A DNA stretch of 8,429 bases from an uncultured Micavibrio sp. (GCA_937896295.1 CALBME010000028.1:1-8429); one strand, 5' to 3'. Positions 1 to 6,257 are shown, counted from the stretch's first letter. The notes: a model not told the origin generated them from the sequence alone. A program made the numbers and translations.

Positions 1-1
1 A

Positions 2-200
2 GTAGAGCGTTACGATTTTGACACCAACACCTTGAGCTACTGGTTCAACCCAGACGCGACTACGTTCAATGAGTCAACTCCGGCTGATGTTACCGAAACT
101 CCAGCCACAGCGATTACCAACATTTCAGGTTTCGTTTTCCGTCAGGATTCAGCAACGAACACACCAACAATGACTATCGACGAAGTGAGAATGTCAACTT
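2..200 (+). CDS. C-terminal-side fragment of a Bacteroidota-like extracellular protein (chimeric piece)
   Basis: An open frame runs in from the left edge and reads as a beta-rich, Asn/Thr/Ser-rich extracellular protein. It contains SYWFNPD, then ITNISGFVFRQDS, and ends in the pattern TMTIDEVRMSTS. That 'xIDEVRVSTSW'-like ending is typical of LamG/concanavalin-like surface proteins of Bacteroidota, where it is usually followed by a sorting domain. The piece is visibly more AT-rich than anything else in the window. The similarity stops around 190-203 and the frame then runs into unrelated sequence in a different frame. No start or natural stop is present. The family assignment is from memory of the motif, so it is moderate. 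That it is a foreign fragment joined to the rest is an inference. Confidence 0.45.
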
Positions 201-600
201 CGTCTCCCACTCGCCCGGCGGCGACACGGAGCTGGCGGGCTTCACCTTCACCCTGCTGCCCGACCGGGCCGGGACGTTTGCCATCAAGACGCTGAACATT
301 CCTGGCGTGCGGCGCTGGACGGATATCTCGGCGGAAACGACCTTTCGCGACCGAAACCTTTTCCTGAAGAATCTCGTCGTCGGCCCGGAAATCGCTGTCG
401 ATGTTTTGAATCTCGATGCCTCGCGGCTGGATGAAAACCAGCTCGGGCTGGGCTTTGAAGGCACGTTGTTCCAAGGTCGCACCAAGCTCGCCGCCAAGGT
501 CGACGACCTGAACGACACGAACAAGCTGGCCCTCCGGCTTGATGTCACTGGCTTGTCCCTCCACGTCCTCAGCGCCTATCTGAATCTCGCGCTTCCCGTG
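190..600 (+). CDS. Internal fragment of an AsmA/TamB-like large envelope protein (chimeric piece)
   Basis: A coherent frame with high third-position GC begins near 187-190 and runs to about 600. It has the alternating beta pattern of AsmA/TamB/YhdP-type proteins, for example IKTLNIPGVRRW, ISAETTFRDRNLFLKNLVVG and LGLGFEGTLFQGRTKLAAKV: repeated short strands with 'L..D' ladders as in long periplasmic beta-helical lipid-transport or assembly proteins. The style recalls Verrucomicrobiota or Planctomycetota versions, but the source lineage is a guess. Family members are many hundreds of residues long, so this is a small internal piece with neither end present. It continues by chance in the same frame into the IS1380 transposase piece, which makes an artificial fused reading frame. 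What else it could be: any repetitive beta-strand envelope protein. Confidence 0.4.
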
Positions 601-609
601 CAGGCGGAG

Positions 610-1023
610 ATTCCCTCCGTGCATGTCGCCTTCGACGGCGGACGGATGACCTCGGACGCCGGTGTCCTGGTGCTCGCGGAGATCGAGCGCAAACTCGGCC
701 TTGCCGATCGGCTGGCCGGGTGCCTCGAGGATCCGCGGGCACCCGAGCGGGTGCACCATGGCCTGGCCGAGATGATCCGCTTTCGTGCCCTGATGATCGC
801 CGCCGGCTACGAAGACGCCAACGACTGCAACGCGCTGCGCGACGATCCAGCCTTCAAGATGGCGGTCGGCCGGCTGCCGGAGACCGGCGCCGAGCTCTGC
901 TCGCAGCCGACGATGTGCCGGTTGGAGAACCTGCCGACCACGACCGCCCTGAAGCGCATGATGGCGGCGATGGTCGAGCTGTTTTGCGACAGCTTCGAGG
1001 AGGTGCCGCGGCGGATCGTGCTC
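610..1023 (+). mobile_element. IS1380-family transposase, N-terminal fragment
   Basis: The translated segment matches the conserved start of IS1380-family (DDE) transposases: VAFDGGRMTSDAGVLVLAEI near 625-685, then HGLAEMIRFRALMIAAGYED, then DPAFKMAVGRLPETGA, CSQPTMCRLENLP, and MAAMVELFCDSF followed by VPRRIVL. In intact members the next residues are DIDDTEDRVHG, which carry a catalytic aspartate. Here the similarity stops at the base before or around 1023 and unrelated sequence follows. The piece therefore has only about the first 135 residues of a roughly 430-450 residue enzyme and lacks the catalytic core. No terminal inverted repeats or target duplications are visible at either edge, so this is a broken piece and not an inserted complete element. 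The family call is strong, but the exact left edge (about 600-625) is uncertain. Confidence 0.85.
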
Positions 1024-1101
1024 GGCAGATTGGGGCTGCACGGCGGGCGTCGCACGGCGTACCTCCGCGCCAACGGCGATGTCGCCCGCCTCGCACACCA
1101 C
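1024..1101. other. Short unassigned segment between two chimeric junctions
   Basis: About 80 GC-rich bases lie between the end of the IS1380 similarity and the point where the minus-strand dehydrogenase similarity begins. I read all six frames and recognise none. The minus-strand frame that continues from the dehydrogenase (reading VVCEAGDIAVGAEVRRA) is open but does not match the expected next part of that enzyme. It is probably another small fragment. Confidence 0.4.
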
Positions 1102-1242
1102 CGCCGCGGTCAGCCGCCGGTCGACGGCGTCGTCGCGGGCGAAGTCCATGTCGAACAGCTCCGCCATGCGCGCTTCGACGGCCGCGGGCAATCGCCGGGT
1201 GACGATGACTTTCGGTCGGGCGGGTCGGTTCCGGTCAGCCAT
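1102..1242 (-). CDS. D-2-hydroxyacid dehydrogenase, N-terminal fragment
   Basis: On the minus strand an ATG at 1242-1240 opens a protein beginning MADRNRPARPKVIVTRRLP, then AAVEARMAELFDMDFARDD and RRLTAA. This is the N-terminal substrate-binding half of D-isomer-specific 2-hydroxyacid dehydrogenases of the glyoxylate/hydroxypyruvate reductase type (GyaR-like), NAD(P)-dependent cytosolic enzymes that reduce glyoxylate or related 2-keto acids. Only about the first 47 of some 320-330 residues are present. Similarity ends near 1102, before the Rossmann domain and the catalytic Arg, Glu and His. The start lies 11 bases after the stop of an upstream partial gene on the same strand, so the two were probably adjacent genes in one operon of the source genome. 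The segment is inserted head-to-head with glnA, consistent with a chimeric join. Confidence 0.6.
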
Positions 1243-1253
1243 GATGCAGCCCG

Positions 1254-1448
1254 CTATCCCTTCGCCATGCCATGGGTCAAGCGCCTTGTGGCATGACCGG
1301 GCAATAGGGCGACGACATCGGGCCACTCCGGGTCGGCAAGCGGGTTGAAGATATGGCCGGTCCGTGGCAGAGCCTCAAAGATCGGTCGGGCGCTGACGAT
1401 GTGGGAAATATAAGGGGTTGGGAATGAAACTGGCTGCGCCGTATCATG
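1254..1448 (-). CDS. C-terminal fragment of an unidentified protein
   Basis: A minus-strand frame is open from the junction near 1447 down to a TAG at 1256-1254 and encodes about 64 residues, including TPYISHIVSARPIFEALP, RTGHIFNPLADPEWPDVVAL and LPGHATRRLTHGMAKG. Codon use is GC-rich and protein-like, and the next gene on the strand starts only 11 bases later, so I take it as a genuine C-terminus. I do not recognise the family. It belongs to the same piece of DNA as the dehydrogenase fragment. On the plus strand this region has no recognisable coding content. The right edge is where glutamine synthetase similarity takes over on the opposite strand. Confidence 0.4.
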   Translation of the reverse strand, partial: HDTAQPVSFPTPYISHIVSARPIFEALPRTGHIFNPLADPEWPDVVALLPGHATRRLTHGMAKG

Positions 1449-1741
1449 CGGCGATGCTGATGGCCGGTCTTGATGGCATCAAGAACAAGATCCACCCGGG
1501 CCAGCCTATGGACAAAAACCTCTACACCCTGCCCGAGAAAGAACTGGCCAAGATCCCGACGGTCTGCGGAAGCCTGCGCGAAGCGCTGCAGAACCTCGAG
1601 AAAGACCACGACTTCCTCCTCCAGGGCGGCGTCTTCACCGAAGACATGATCCAGGGGTATATCGAACTGAAAATGGAAGAAGTCCTGCGCTTCGAAACCA
1701 CCCCGCACCCGATCGAGTTCGAGATGTACTACTCGGCCTGA
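1448..1741 (+). CDS. glnA: Glutamine synthetase type I, C-terminal fragment
   Basis: From 1448 the frame encodes the last roughly 97 residues of a type I glutamine synthetase, which condenses glutamate and ammonia with ATP in the cytosol and forms a dodecamer. It starts at AAMLMAGLDGIKNKIHPG and ends at PIEFEMYYSA, the normal C-terminus. The tyrosine encoded at 1523-1525, in MDKNLYTLPEKE, aligns with the adenylylation site (Tyr397 in Escherichia coli), so this is the GlnE-regulated beta subtype. The first about 370 residues, including nearly all active-site residues, are absent. An open frame begins at a TTG at 1418, but the 30 bases before 1448 do not fit the family ('NPYLAF' is expected) and fit the minus-strand gene instead, so that start is an artefact of the join. 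A strong terminator follows the stop by 17 bases, as expected for a transcript ending with glnA. Confidence 0.85.
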   Translation, partial: AAMLMAGLDGIKNKIHPGQPMDKNLYTLPEKELAKIPTVCGSLREALQNLEKDHDFLLQGGVFTEDMIQGYIELKMEEVLRFETTPHPIEFEMYYSA

Positions 1742-1758
1742 TCCGGCGAAAACGGCTC

Positions 1759-1792
1759 AAAGGGCGGCCCGCAAAGGCCGCCCTTTTGTTTT
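1759..1792 (+). terminator. Rho-independent terminator after glnA
   Basis: The arm at 1762-1769 (GGGCGGCC) pairs perfectly with 1776-1783 (GGCCGCCC). The stem is extended by three A-T pairs to 1759-1786, with a 6-base loop. A T-rich tract, TTTTGTTTT, follows at 1784-1792. It sits 17 bases after the glnA stop and separates glnA from the next gene. Confidence 0.92.
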
Positions 1793-1862
1793 AATCATCA
1801 AAAACTTTACGGAAAATAGACTTTTGTGATAGCGTGACCCTTCATTCTTAAAAGAGGGATCG

Positions 1863-2285
1863 ATGCGCGCACTTTCGAACGCATTTAAAGACGCTGTCCA
1901 CTGGCTCGCGGAAAAGCCCGCCGATCCCAAGGATTTCTGCAATCCCTTAAACCTGCTGCCCTCTCTCACCGGCAAATTCAACCGGGGCGGCGCCCTTGTC
2001 GAACGCGTCACCATGCTGCCCGCGATGTTTGCATCGGCAACCGCCGCCATGGCCAGCACCGTGCTGGGCCACCCGGTGGGCGTAGGCGCGGCAACCGCCG
2101 CCGCCAAGGTCGGCAGTGCCGCCGCCGGCGCTCTGACCCACATGGCCGTGAAGGCGCTGGACAAGGCGCTGAACCCGCAACAAAAGACCACAGCCCTGCC
2201 TCAGGCGGGTCAGGCCCTGCCCGTGCTGATCCTCGCGGTCCCGGTTCCGGCACGGGTTCCGCACCGCGTTTACGCGTATGCCTGA
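1863..2285 (+). CDS. Hypothetical alanine-rich small protein
   Basis: This encodes 140 residues of a protein I do not recognise. The N-terminal third is amphipathic and soluble-looking (MRALSNAFKDAVHWLAEKP). Residues about 45-105 are a long alanine/glycine/valine-rich stretch (for example MFASATAAMASTVLGHPVG) that could form one or two weak membrane or surface-seeking helices. The last 25 residues form a Val/Pro/Arg tail ending in RVYAYA. There is no signal peptide and no cysteine pair; the only cysteine is near residue 26. The ATG at 1863 is chosen because GAGGGA lies at 1854-1859, although the spacing is short. The gene follows the glnA terminator and precedes the carbonic anhydrase by 48 bases, so it has its own transcript; no convincing promoter was seen. 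Third-position GC is high throughout, supporting real coding. Function unknown. Confidence 0.65.
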   Translation: MRALSNAFKDAVHWLAEKPADPKDFCNPLNLLPSLTGKFNRGGALVERVTMLPAMFASATAAMASTVLGHPVGVGAATAAAKVGSAAAGALTHMAVKALDKALNPQQKTTALPQAGQALPVLILAVPVPARVPHRVYAYA

Positions 2286-2296
2286 TGATTTCGGTT

Positions 2297-2324
2297 TTGT
2301 TTTCGACCCGTACCTCATGATACA
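2297..2324 (+). promoter_or_regulatory. Possible promoter of the carbonic anhydrase gene
   Basis: TTGTTT at 2297-2302 and GATACA at 2319-2324 are 16 bases apart, resembling a sigma-70 promoter. The -10 ends only 9 bases before the ATG at 2334, so transcription would begin at or just before the start codon, giving a leaderless or nearly leaderless message. This fits the absence of a Shine-Dalgarno sequence there. Hexamer matches are partial. Confidence 0.35.
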
Positions 2325-2333
2325 AACGGCGTC

Positions 2334-3005
2334 ATGAACAAATTTCCCGAAGATCTTGCCGACGGCTTCCGTCAGTTTCATGCGACGGACTATGCCCAGA
2401 ATTTAAACCACTACCGCCAGCTGGCCGAACTTGGCCAGGCGCCGCGCGTCATGTTGATTGCCTGCGCCGACTCGCGCGTCTCGCCCGGCTCCATCTTCAA
2501 GGCGAAGATCGGCGAAATTTTCACGGTCCGCAACGTGGCCAACCTTGTCCCGCCCCACGAAACCACCGGTAAATATCACGGGGTGTCGGCGGCGCTGCAA
2601 TTCGCGGTCAACGACCTCAAAGTCCAGCACATCATCGTCATGGGCCATTCGCAGTGCGGCGGCATCAAGGCCTGTCTGCATGGCACGCACAACGCGGACG
2701 ATGACTTCATCGCCAACTGGATGTCACTGCTTAACGACACCCGCGCCGAACTTCTGGCCAAAAACCCGCGCCCCGAACTCGCGCCCGCCATGCTGGAACG
2801 CGCCGGTATCCGCACATCGCTTGCCAATCTGCGTTCATTCCCCGACGTGAAAAAACGCGAGGATGACGGCCTGCTCAGCCTTCACGGCGCGCATTTCAAC
2901 ATCGGTACGGGAATGCTTTCGGTCCTGAACGAGGAAAACGGCGAATTTACACCGCTTTTACTGGATGGACTTGAGGATAATCTCAAACGCACGGCTGTTC
3001 GTTGA
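2334..3005 (+). CDS. Beta-class carbonic anhydrase
   Basis: This is a complete 223-residue zinc enzyme that interconverts CO2 and bicarbonate in the cytosol, supplying bicarbonate for carboxylations and helping pH balance. The beta-class signature is intact: CADSR at residues 44-48 supplies the first zinc ligand Cys44 and the Asp46-Arg48 catalytic dyad. GEIFTVRNVAN follows at 60-70, and GHSQCGG at 104-110 supplies His105 and Cys108. Length is normal for the class (about 200-230). The ATG at 2334 is the natural start because MNKFPEDLADGFRQF is the usual N-terminal helix, but it has no clear ribosome-binding site. The last 48 bases overlap the end of a convergent gene. The enzyme is most like the 'Can/CynT' group, but I cannot choose a specific symbol from sequence alone. 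Confidence 0.93.
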   Translation: MNKFPEDLADGFRQFHATDYAQNLNHYRQLAELGQAPRVMLIACADSRVSPGSIFKAKIGEIFTVRNVANLVPPHETTGKYHGVSAALQFAVNDLKVQHIIVMGHSQCGGIKACLHGTHNADDDFIANWMSLLNDTRAELLAKNPRPELAPAMLERAGIRTSLANLRSFPDVKKREDDGLLSLHGAHFNIGTGMLSVLNEENGEFTPLLLDGLEDNLKRTAVR

Positions 3006-4091
3006 CCATGCATACATGTCGGTGTTGCGCGAAGGCGTAAACAGCTCGGCAATGTATGTTTTCGGTATCGGGCCGCTGCTGGTGAACACCGCGATCCACA
3101 GCTCTTTTGAAACCGCTGCCTTCTGATCCGTATCGTACTGGGTCAGGCGCACGCGCATGTTGTAAATATCCATGGCCGAGAAACTGACCGGCAGGTTCAG
3201 CTCCGGCTTGCGGCTCTCCACGGCCGCATCGACAATGAAACCCTTCGTTTCATACGATTTGCGTATCTCTTTGAGCATGGCGGGAATGTTGAGTGTGAAC
3301 TCTTTCTCCACCATTTCGTCTTTCAGCGACCGGGGGCTGACCACCGTCAGGCGGATATTGCCGCTCAGCTGGTTGTTCTGGTCCTTGGACGCAAGGCGCT
3401 CGACCACGATGTTGTCGGCGGGCATGTCCTCGCCCTCGAAAATCCAGGACTCGGGGTAATAAAAACGCAAGGATTTGAAATAGGTCCGCTCGCGCCGCTT
3501 TTCGATCGGGTCGGCGGAATCGCGCAGGAACTTGAACGACTTCACCGCGAACACCTGCGTGTCCGCCATGGTATTCCATGCCGATACGGGCAGCGCGTAT
3601 TCGGCCAGATACGCATCCGGCCCGATGATCCGCATCATCGAGCGCACGATGTAGGAGTCGTTTTTGTCGTCGACCAGAACATACAGCGCCTCGACATTGC
3701 GGGTATCGATCTCGCGTAAGCCGCGCAGCGTGTAGTTCGATCGCAGCAGATAGGAAATCAGCTCAAGCTTGGCGGTGTTCTCACGCGCAAGCCCGATACG
3801 TTTATAGGAAAAATAAGGGCGCACATCGCCAATGGCTGGGCCGTCGAAACGCGCGATCTCACCGTAATCCTGACCGATGGCCACGCGCTCCATCCAGTTC
3901 TTGGGCAGGGAAATTTTAAAAGACCCGTTGGGGATATTCGGGAAATCCTTGGCGACCGTATCCGTACCCGCCGCATAGGCCTGCAGGTCAAAGCCCTTGC
4001 TCAGTTCCGGCAATGGCTGAAGGTTTTCGGCCGCCGTGGCGGGCAGCGCGAAAAGGCATAGAATCAACAGGATGCGGAAGACTGAAAACAA
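2958..4091 (-). CDS. Exported protein of unknown function with two PsbP/Mog1-like halves
   Basis: This encodes 377 residues on the minus strand. The start is a TTG at 4091-4089, chosen because AAGGGA lies 5 bases upstream and the resulting N-terminus is a clear Sec signal peptide (basic Arg6, hydrophobic ILLILCLFALP, likely cleavage after Ala-Thr-Ala at 18-20). The mature part seems to contain two similar halves. The first begins near FKISLPKNWMERVA and the second near KSLRFYYPESWIFEG; each has an opening strand, 'P..W', then long alternating strands. This pattern recalls the PsbP/Mog1 (DUF1795-like) fold, but the family match is inference. There are no conserved cysteines in the mature part and no lipobox, so a periplasmic location is likely. 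It is transcribed divergently from parE and converges on the carbonic anhydrase. Function not known. Confidence 0.75.
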   Translation of the reverse strand: MFSVFRILLILCLFALPATAAENLQPLPELSKGFDLQAYAAGTDTVAKDFPNIPNGSFKISLPKNWMERVAIGQDYGEIARFDGPAIGDVRPYFSYKRIGLARENTAKLELISYLLRSNYTLRGLREIDTRNVEALYVLVDDKNDSYIVRSMMRIIGPDAYLAEYALPVSAWNTMADTQVFAVKSFKFLRDSADPIEKRRERTYFKSLRFYYPESWIFEGEDMPADNIVVERLASKDQNNQLSGNIRLTVVSPRSLKDEMVEKEFTLNIPAMLKEIRKSYETKGFIVDAAVESRKPELNLPVSFSAMDIYNMRVRLTQYDTDQKAAVSKELWIAVFTSSGPIPKTYIAELFTPSRNTDMYAWSTNSRAFEIILKSIQ

Positions 4092-4122
4092 ACGTTTCCC
4101 TTGCGTTTACAGTGCGAACCTG

Positions 4123-4151
4123 AGTATGAGGATGCTATAGAACTATGGCAA
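4123..4151 (-). promoter_or_regulatory. Sigma-70-like promoter of the minus-strand exported protein gene
   Basis: On the minus strand TTGCCA (complement of 4146-4151, 5 of 6 matches to TTGACA) and CATACT (complement of 4123-4128, 4 of 6 to TATAAT) are separated by exactly 17 bases. They lie about 30 bases upstream of the TTG start, leaving room for its ribosome-binding site. Confidence 0.5.
4133..4141 (+). promoter_or_regulatory. Possible extended -10 promoter element for parE
   Basis: TGCTATAGA fits the extended -10 form (TG, one base, TATAAT-like hexamer at 4136-4141), about 32 bases before the parE ATG. No convincing -35 is present at the right distance. It lies inside the spacer of the opposite-strand promoter, so the two would compete for RNA polymerase. 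Confidence 0.33.
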
Positions 4152-4172
4152 GACCAAGGTTAACTTAAGTTC

Positions 4173-6221
4173 ATGAGCAAAGACCTCTTTTCCAGCGCCC
4201 AGAAGAAAAAAGCCGAAAAGCCCGATCACGACGCCTACACGGCGGACAGTATCGAGGTGCTGGAAGGCCTTGAACCTGTCCGCAAACGCCCGGGCATGTA
4301 TATCGGCGGCACGGACGAACGCGCCCTGCACCATCTGGTTGCCGAAATTCTCGACAACTCCATGGACGAGGCTGTGGCCGGTCACGCCTCCCGCATCGAA
4401 GTCACCCTGACCAAAGACGGCGGCATCACCATCTCGGACAACGGCCGCGGCATTCCTGTCGACAATCACCCGAAATATCCGGGCAAGTCTGCGCTTGAGG
4501 TTATTCTGACCACCCTGCACTCCGGCGGCAAATTCAACGCCGGCGCGTACAAGACGTCGGGCGGCCTGCACGGCGTCGGCTCTTCGGTCGTCAACGCACT
4601 GTCCGACAAGATGATCGTGGAAGTCGCGCGCGATAAAAAACTTTACCGCCAGGAATATTCACGCGGTATTCCGCAGACAAAACTGGTTACGGTCGGCCCC
4701 GCGTCGCATCGCGGCACCAAGATTTACTTTCACCCCGATGCCGATATTTTCGGCGACGCCGAACTTAAGCCCCTTACCCTGCATCGCCTGTGCCGATCCA
4801 AGGCGTATCTGTTCCGCGGCGTCGAAATCAAATGGCATACGGAGATCGAGGCCGATGGCGTCCCCTCCGACGATACGTTCAAATTCCCCGGCGGTCTGGA
4901 AGACTACCTGAAATCCGAACTCACCGGCCGTCCGCTGGTGACACCGCATATCTTCGCCGATCTGGTCGAACAGAAAGAATCCCGCGTTGAATTCGCGGTC
5001 GCATGGCCGTCCGACTACGGTGACGGCTTTGTCCACTCCTATTGCAACACCATTCCGACGCCGCAGGGCGGCACGCACGAGGCAGGCCTGCGCACCGCCC
5101 TTGCCCGTTCGCTCAAGGATTACGCGACGCTGATTAACTTCAATGCCAAGCAACTGGCAATGGTGACAACCGAAGATGTGATGGAAGGCGCCTGCGTACT
5201 GCTGTCCGTTTTCATTCCCGATCCGCAGTTTCAGGGTCAGACCAAGGACAAGCTGGCCACGCCGCAGGCCGAACGCATGGTCGCATCCATCGTCAAGGAC
5301 CGCTTCGACCACTTCCTGTCCGGTGATCCGGTTTCGGCCAAGGGCCTGCTGAACGCTGTTGTCGAACGGGCCGAACATCGCCTGCGCCGCAAGGAGGACA
5401 AGGATCTGCTGCGCAAATCGGCCACGCGCAAACTGCGTCTGCCCGGCAAGCTGGCCGACTGCTCGCGTCAGGCCGCCGCAGGGACAGAGATTTTTATTGT
5501 CGAGGGTGACTCGGCAGGCGGTTCGGCAAAACAGGGCCGCAACCGCGAAACCCAGGCCATTCTCCCCTTACGCGGCAAGATCCTGAACGTCGTATCTGCA
5601 AGCCGTGACAAGATCCGCGACAACCAGGAAATCCAGGACCTGCTGCAGGCCATGGGCGTGGCTGCGGGCAATGGCTTCAAGGTCTCGGACCTGCGCTATG
5701 AACGCGTCATCATCATGACCGACGCCGACGTCGACGGCGCGCACATCTCGTCTCTCCTCATTTCGTTCTTCTACACCCAGATGCCGGGCCTGATTGATTC
5801 AGGATCGCTCTACATCGCGCTTCCGCCGCTTTATCGCCTCTCCGCTGGCGGCGTCACGGAATACGCCCGCGACGACGCGCACAAGGAACAGTTGATGAAG
5901 ACGACGTTCAAGGGCCGTACCAAGGTCGACGTTTCGCGCTTCAAGGGTCTGGGTGAAATGCCCGCCGCACAGTTGAAGGAAACCACGATGAATCCGAAAA
6001 CGCGCACGCTTCTGCGCGTCACGCTGCCCATGGCCGCCGCTATCGTGGAATCGGTCACGACGGAAGGCGACACCGGGGTGAAGGCTTTGACACCCACCAC
6101 CATCGTCGACCCGCGCCGCGCCGTCGACGATCTGATCGAAAGCCTGATGGGCAAAAACGCCGATGCGCGTTTCAATTTCATTCAGGCCAACGCCCTCAAC
6201 GTGACCGACCTCGATATTTGA
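4173..6221 (+). CDS. parE: DNA topoisomerase IV subunit B
   Basis: This is a complete 682-residue ATPase subunit that with ParC unlinks replicated chromosomes in the cytosol. The GHKL ATPase domain is intact: Glu58 (general base) and Asn62 (magnesium) in EILDNSMDEAV, DNGRGIP at 89-95, and the ATP lid GGLHGVG at 130-136. The transducer QTK loop is present with Lys358. The TOPRIM domain has EGDSAGG from Glu444, PLRGKILNV, and MTDADVDGAH with Asp517 and Asp519. RFKGLGEM follows near the end. MYIGGTDERALHHLVAEILD and the C-terminus ending in VTDLDI favour ParE of alphaproteobacteria over GyrB, which is usually about 800 residues in this group with an insertion-bearing tail. The ATG at 4173 gives the usual short lysine-rich leader before YTADSIEVLEGLEPVRKRPG. 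Its ribosome-binding site is weak (AAGG at about 4157). No parC is in the window, and no strong terminator follows. Confidence 0.95.
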   Translation: MSKDLFSSAQKKKAEKPDHDAYTADSIEVLEGLEPVRKRPGMYIGGTDERALHHLVAEILDNSMDEAVAGHASRIEVTLTKDGGITISDNGRGIPVDNHPKYPGKSALEVILTTLHSGGKFNAGAYKTSGGLHGVGSSVVNALSDKMIVEVARDKKLYRQEYSRGIPQTKLVTVGPASHRGTKIYFHPDADIFGDAELKPLTLHRLCRSKAYLFRGVEIKWHTEIEADGVPSDDTFKFPGGLEDYLKSELTGRPLVTPHIFADLVEQKESRVEFAVAWPSDYGDGFVHSYCNTIPTPQGGTHEAGLRTALARSLKDYATLINFNAKQLAMVTTEDVMEGACVLLSVFIPDPQFQGQTKDKLATPQAERMVASIVKDRFDHFLSGDPVSAKGLLNAVVERAEHRLRRKEDKDLLRKSATRKLRLPGKLADCSRQAAAGTEIFIVEGDSAGGSAKQGRNRETQAILPLRGKILNVVSASRDKIRDNQEIQDLLQAMGVAAGNGFKVSDLRYERVIIMTDADVDGAHISSLLISFFYTQMPGLIDSGSLYIALPPLYRLSAGGVTEYARDDAHKEQLMKTTFKGRTKVDVSRFKGLGEMPAAQLKETTMNPKTRTLLRVTLPMAAAIVESVTTEGDTGVKALTPTTIVDPRRAVDDLIESLMGKNADARFNFIQANALNVTDLDI

Positions 6222-6246
6222 CATTATGTTAAATAATGATTAATAT
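6218..6246 (+). promoter_or_regulatory. Promoter for the small envelope-protein genes, overlapping the parE stop
   Basis: A perfect TTGACA at 6218-6223 overlaps the parE TGA (6219-6221). It is followed after exactly 17 bases by TAATAT at 6241-6246 (4 of 6). The spacer is AT-rich and contains the small palindrome CATTAT/ATAATG (6222-6238). Predicted transcription starts near 6253, giving a leader of about 130 bases before the next gene. Confidence 0.5.
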
Positions 6247-6257
6247 GACCCATCATC

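Noticed and set aside
610..1023. A complete IS1380 insertion explaining the mosaic
   Set aside because: Only the N-terminal third of the transposase is present, there are no terminal inverted repeats or target duplications, and the flanks are themselves unrelated fragments.
142..1326. Long minus-strand open frame of 394 codons
   Set aside because: Only the part near 1102-1242 matches a known protein (the dehydrogenase N-terminus). The rest is antisense to the AsmA-like and IS1380 pieces and exists because GC-rich genes leave the opposite strand open.
2236..2276. Imperfect GC-rich inverted repeat (CGCGGT ... ACCGCG) at the end of the alanine-rich gene as a terminator
   Set aside because: Only the outer six bases pair well, the inner part is poorly matched, and no T-tract follows directly.
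4659..5378. Minus-strand frame of 239 codons inside parE
   Set aside because: It is antisense to conserved ParE domains, with no ribosome-binding site and no recognisable product.
4173..6221. Call as gyrase subunit B (gyrB)
   Set aside because: The 682-residue length, the MYIGGTDERALHHLV style motif and the short C-terminal end fit ParE. GyrB of this group is longer with a different tail.
6222..6238. CATTAT/ATAATG hairpin as the parE terminator
   Set aside because: The stem is six mostly A-T pairs with no following T-tract; it is better seen as part of the AT-rich promoter spacer.
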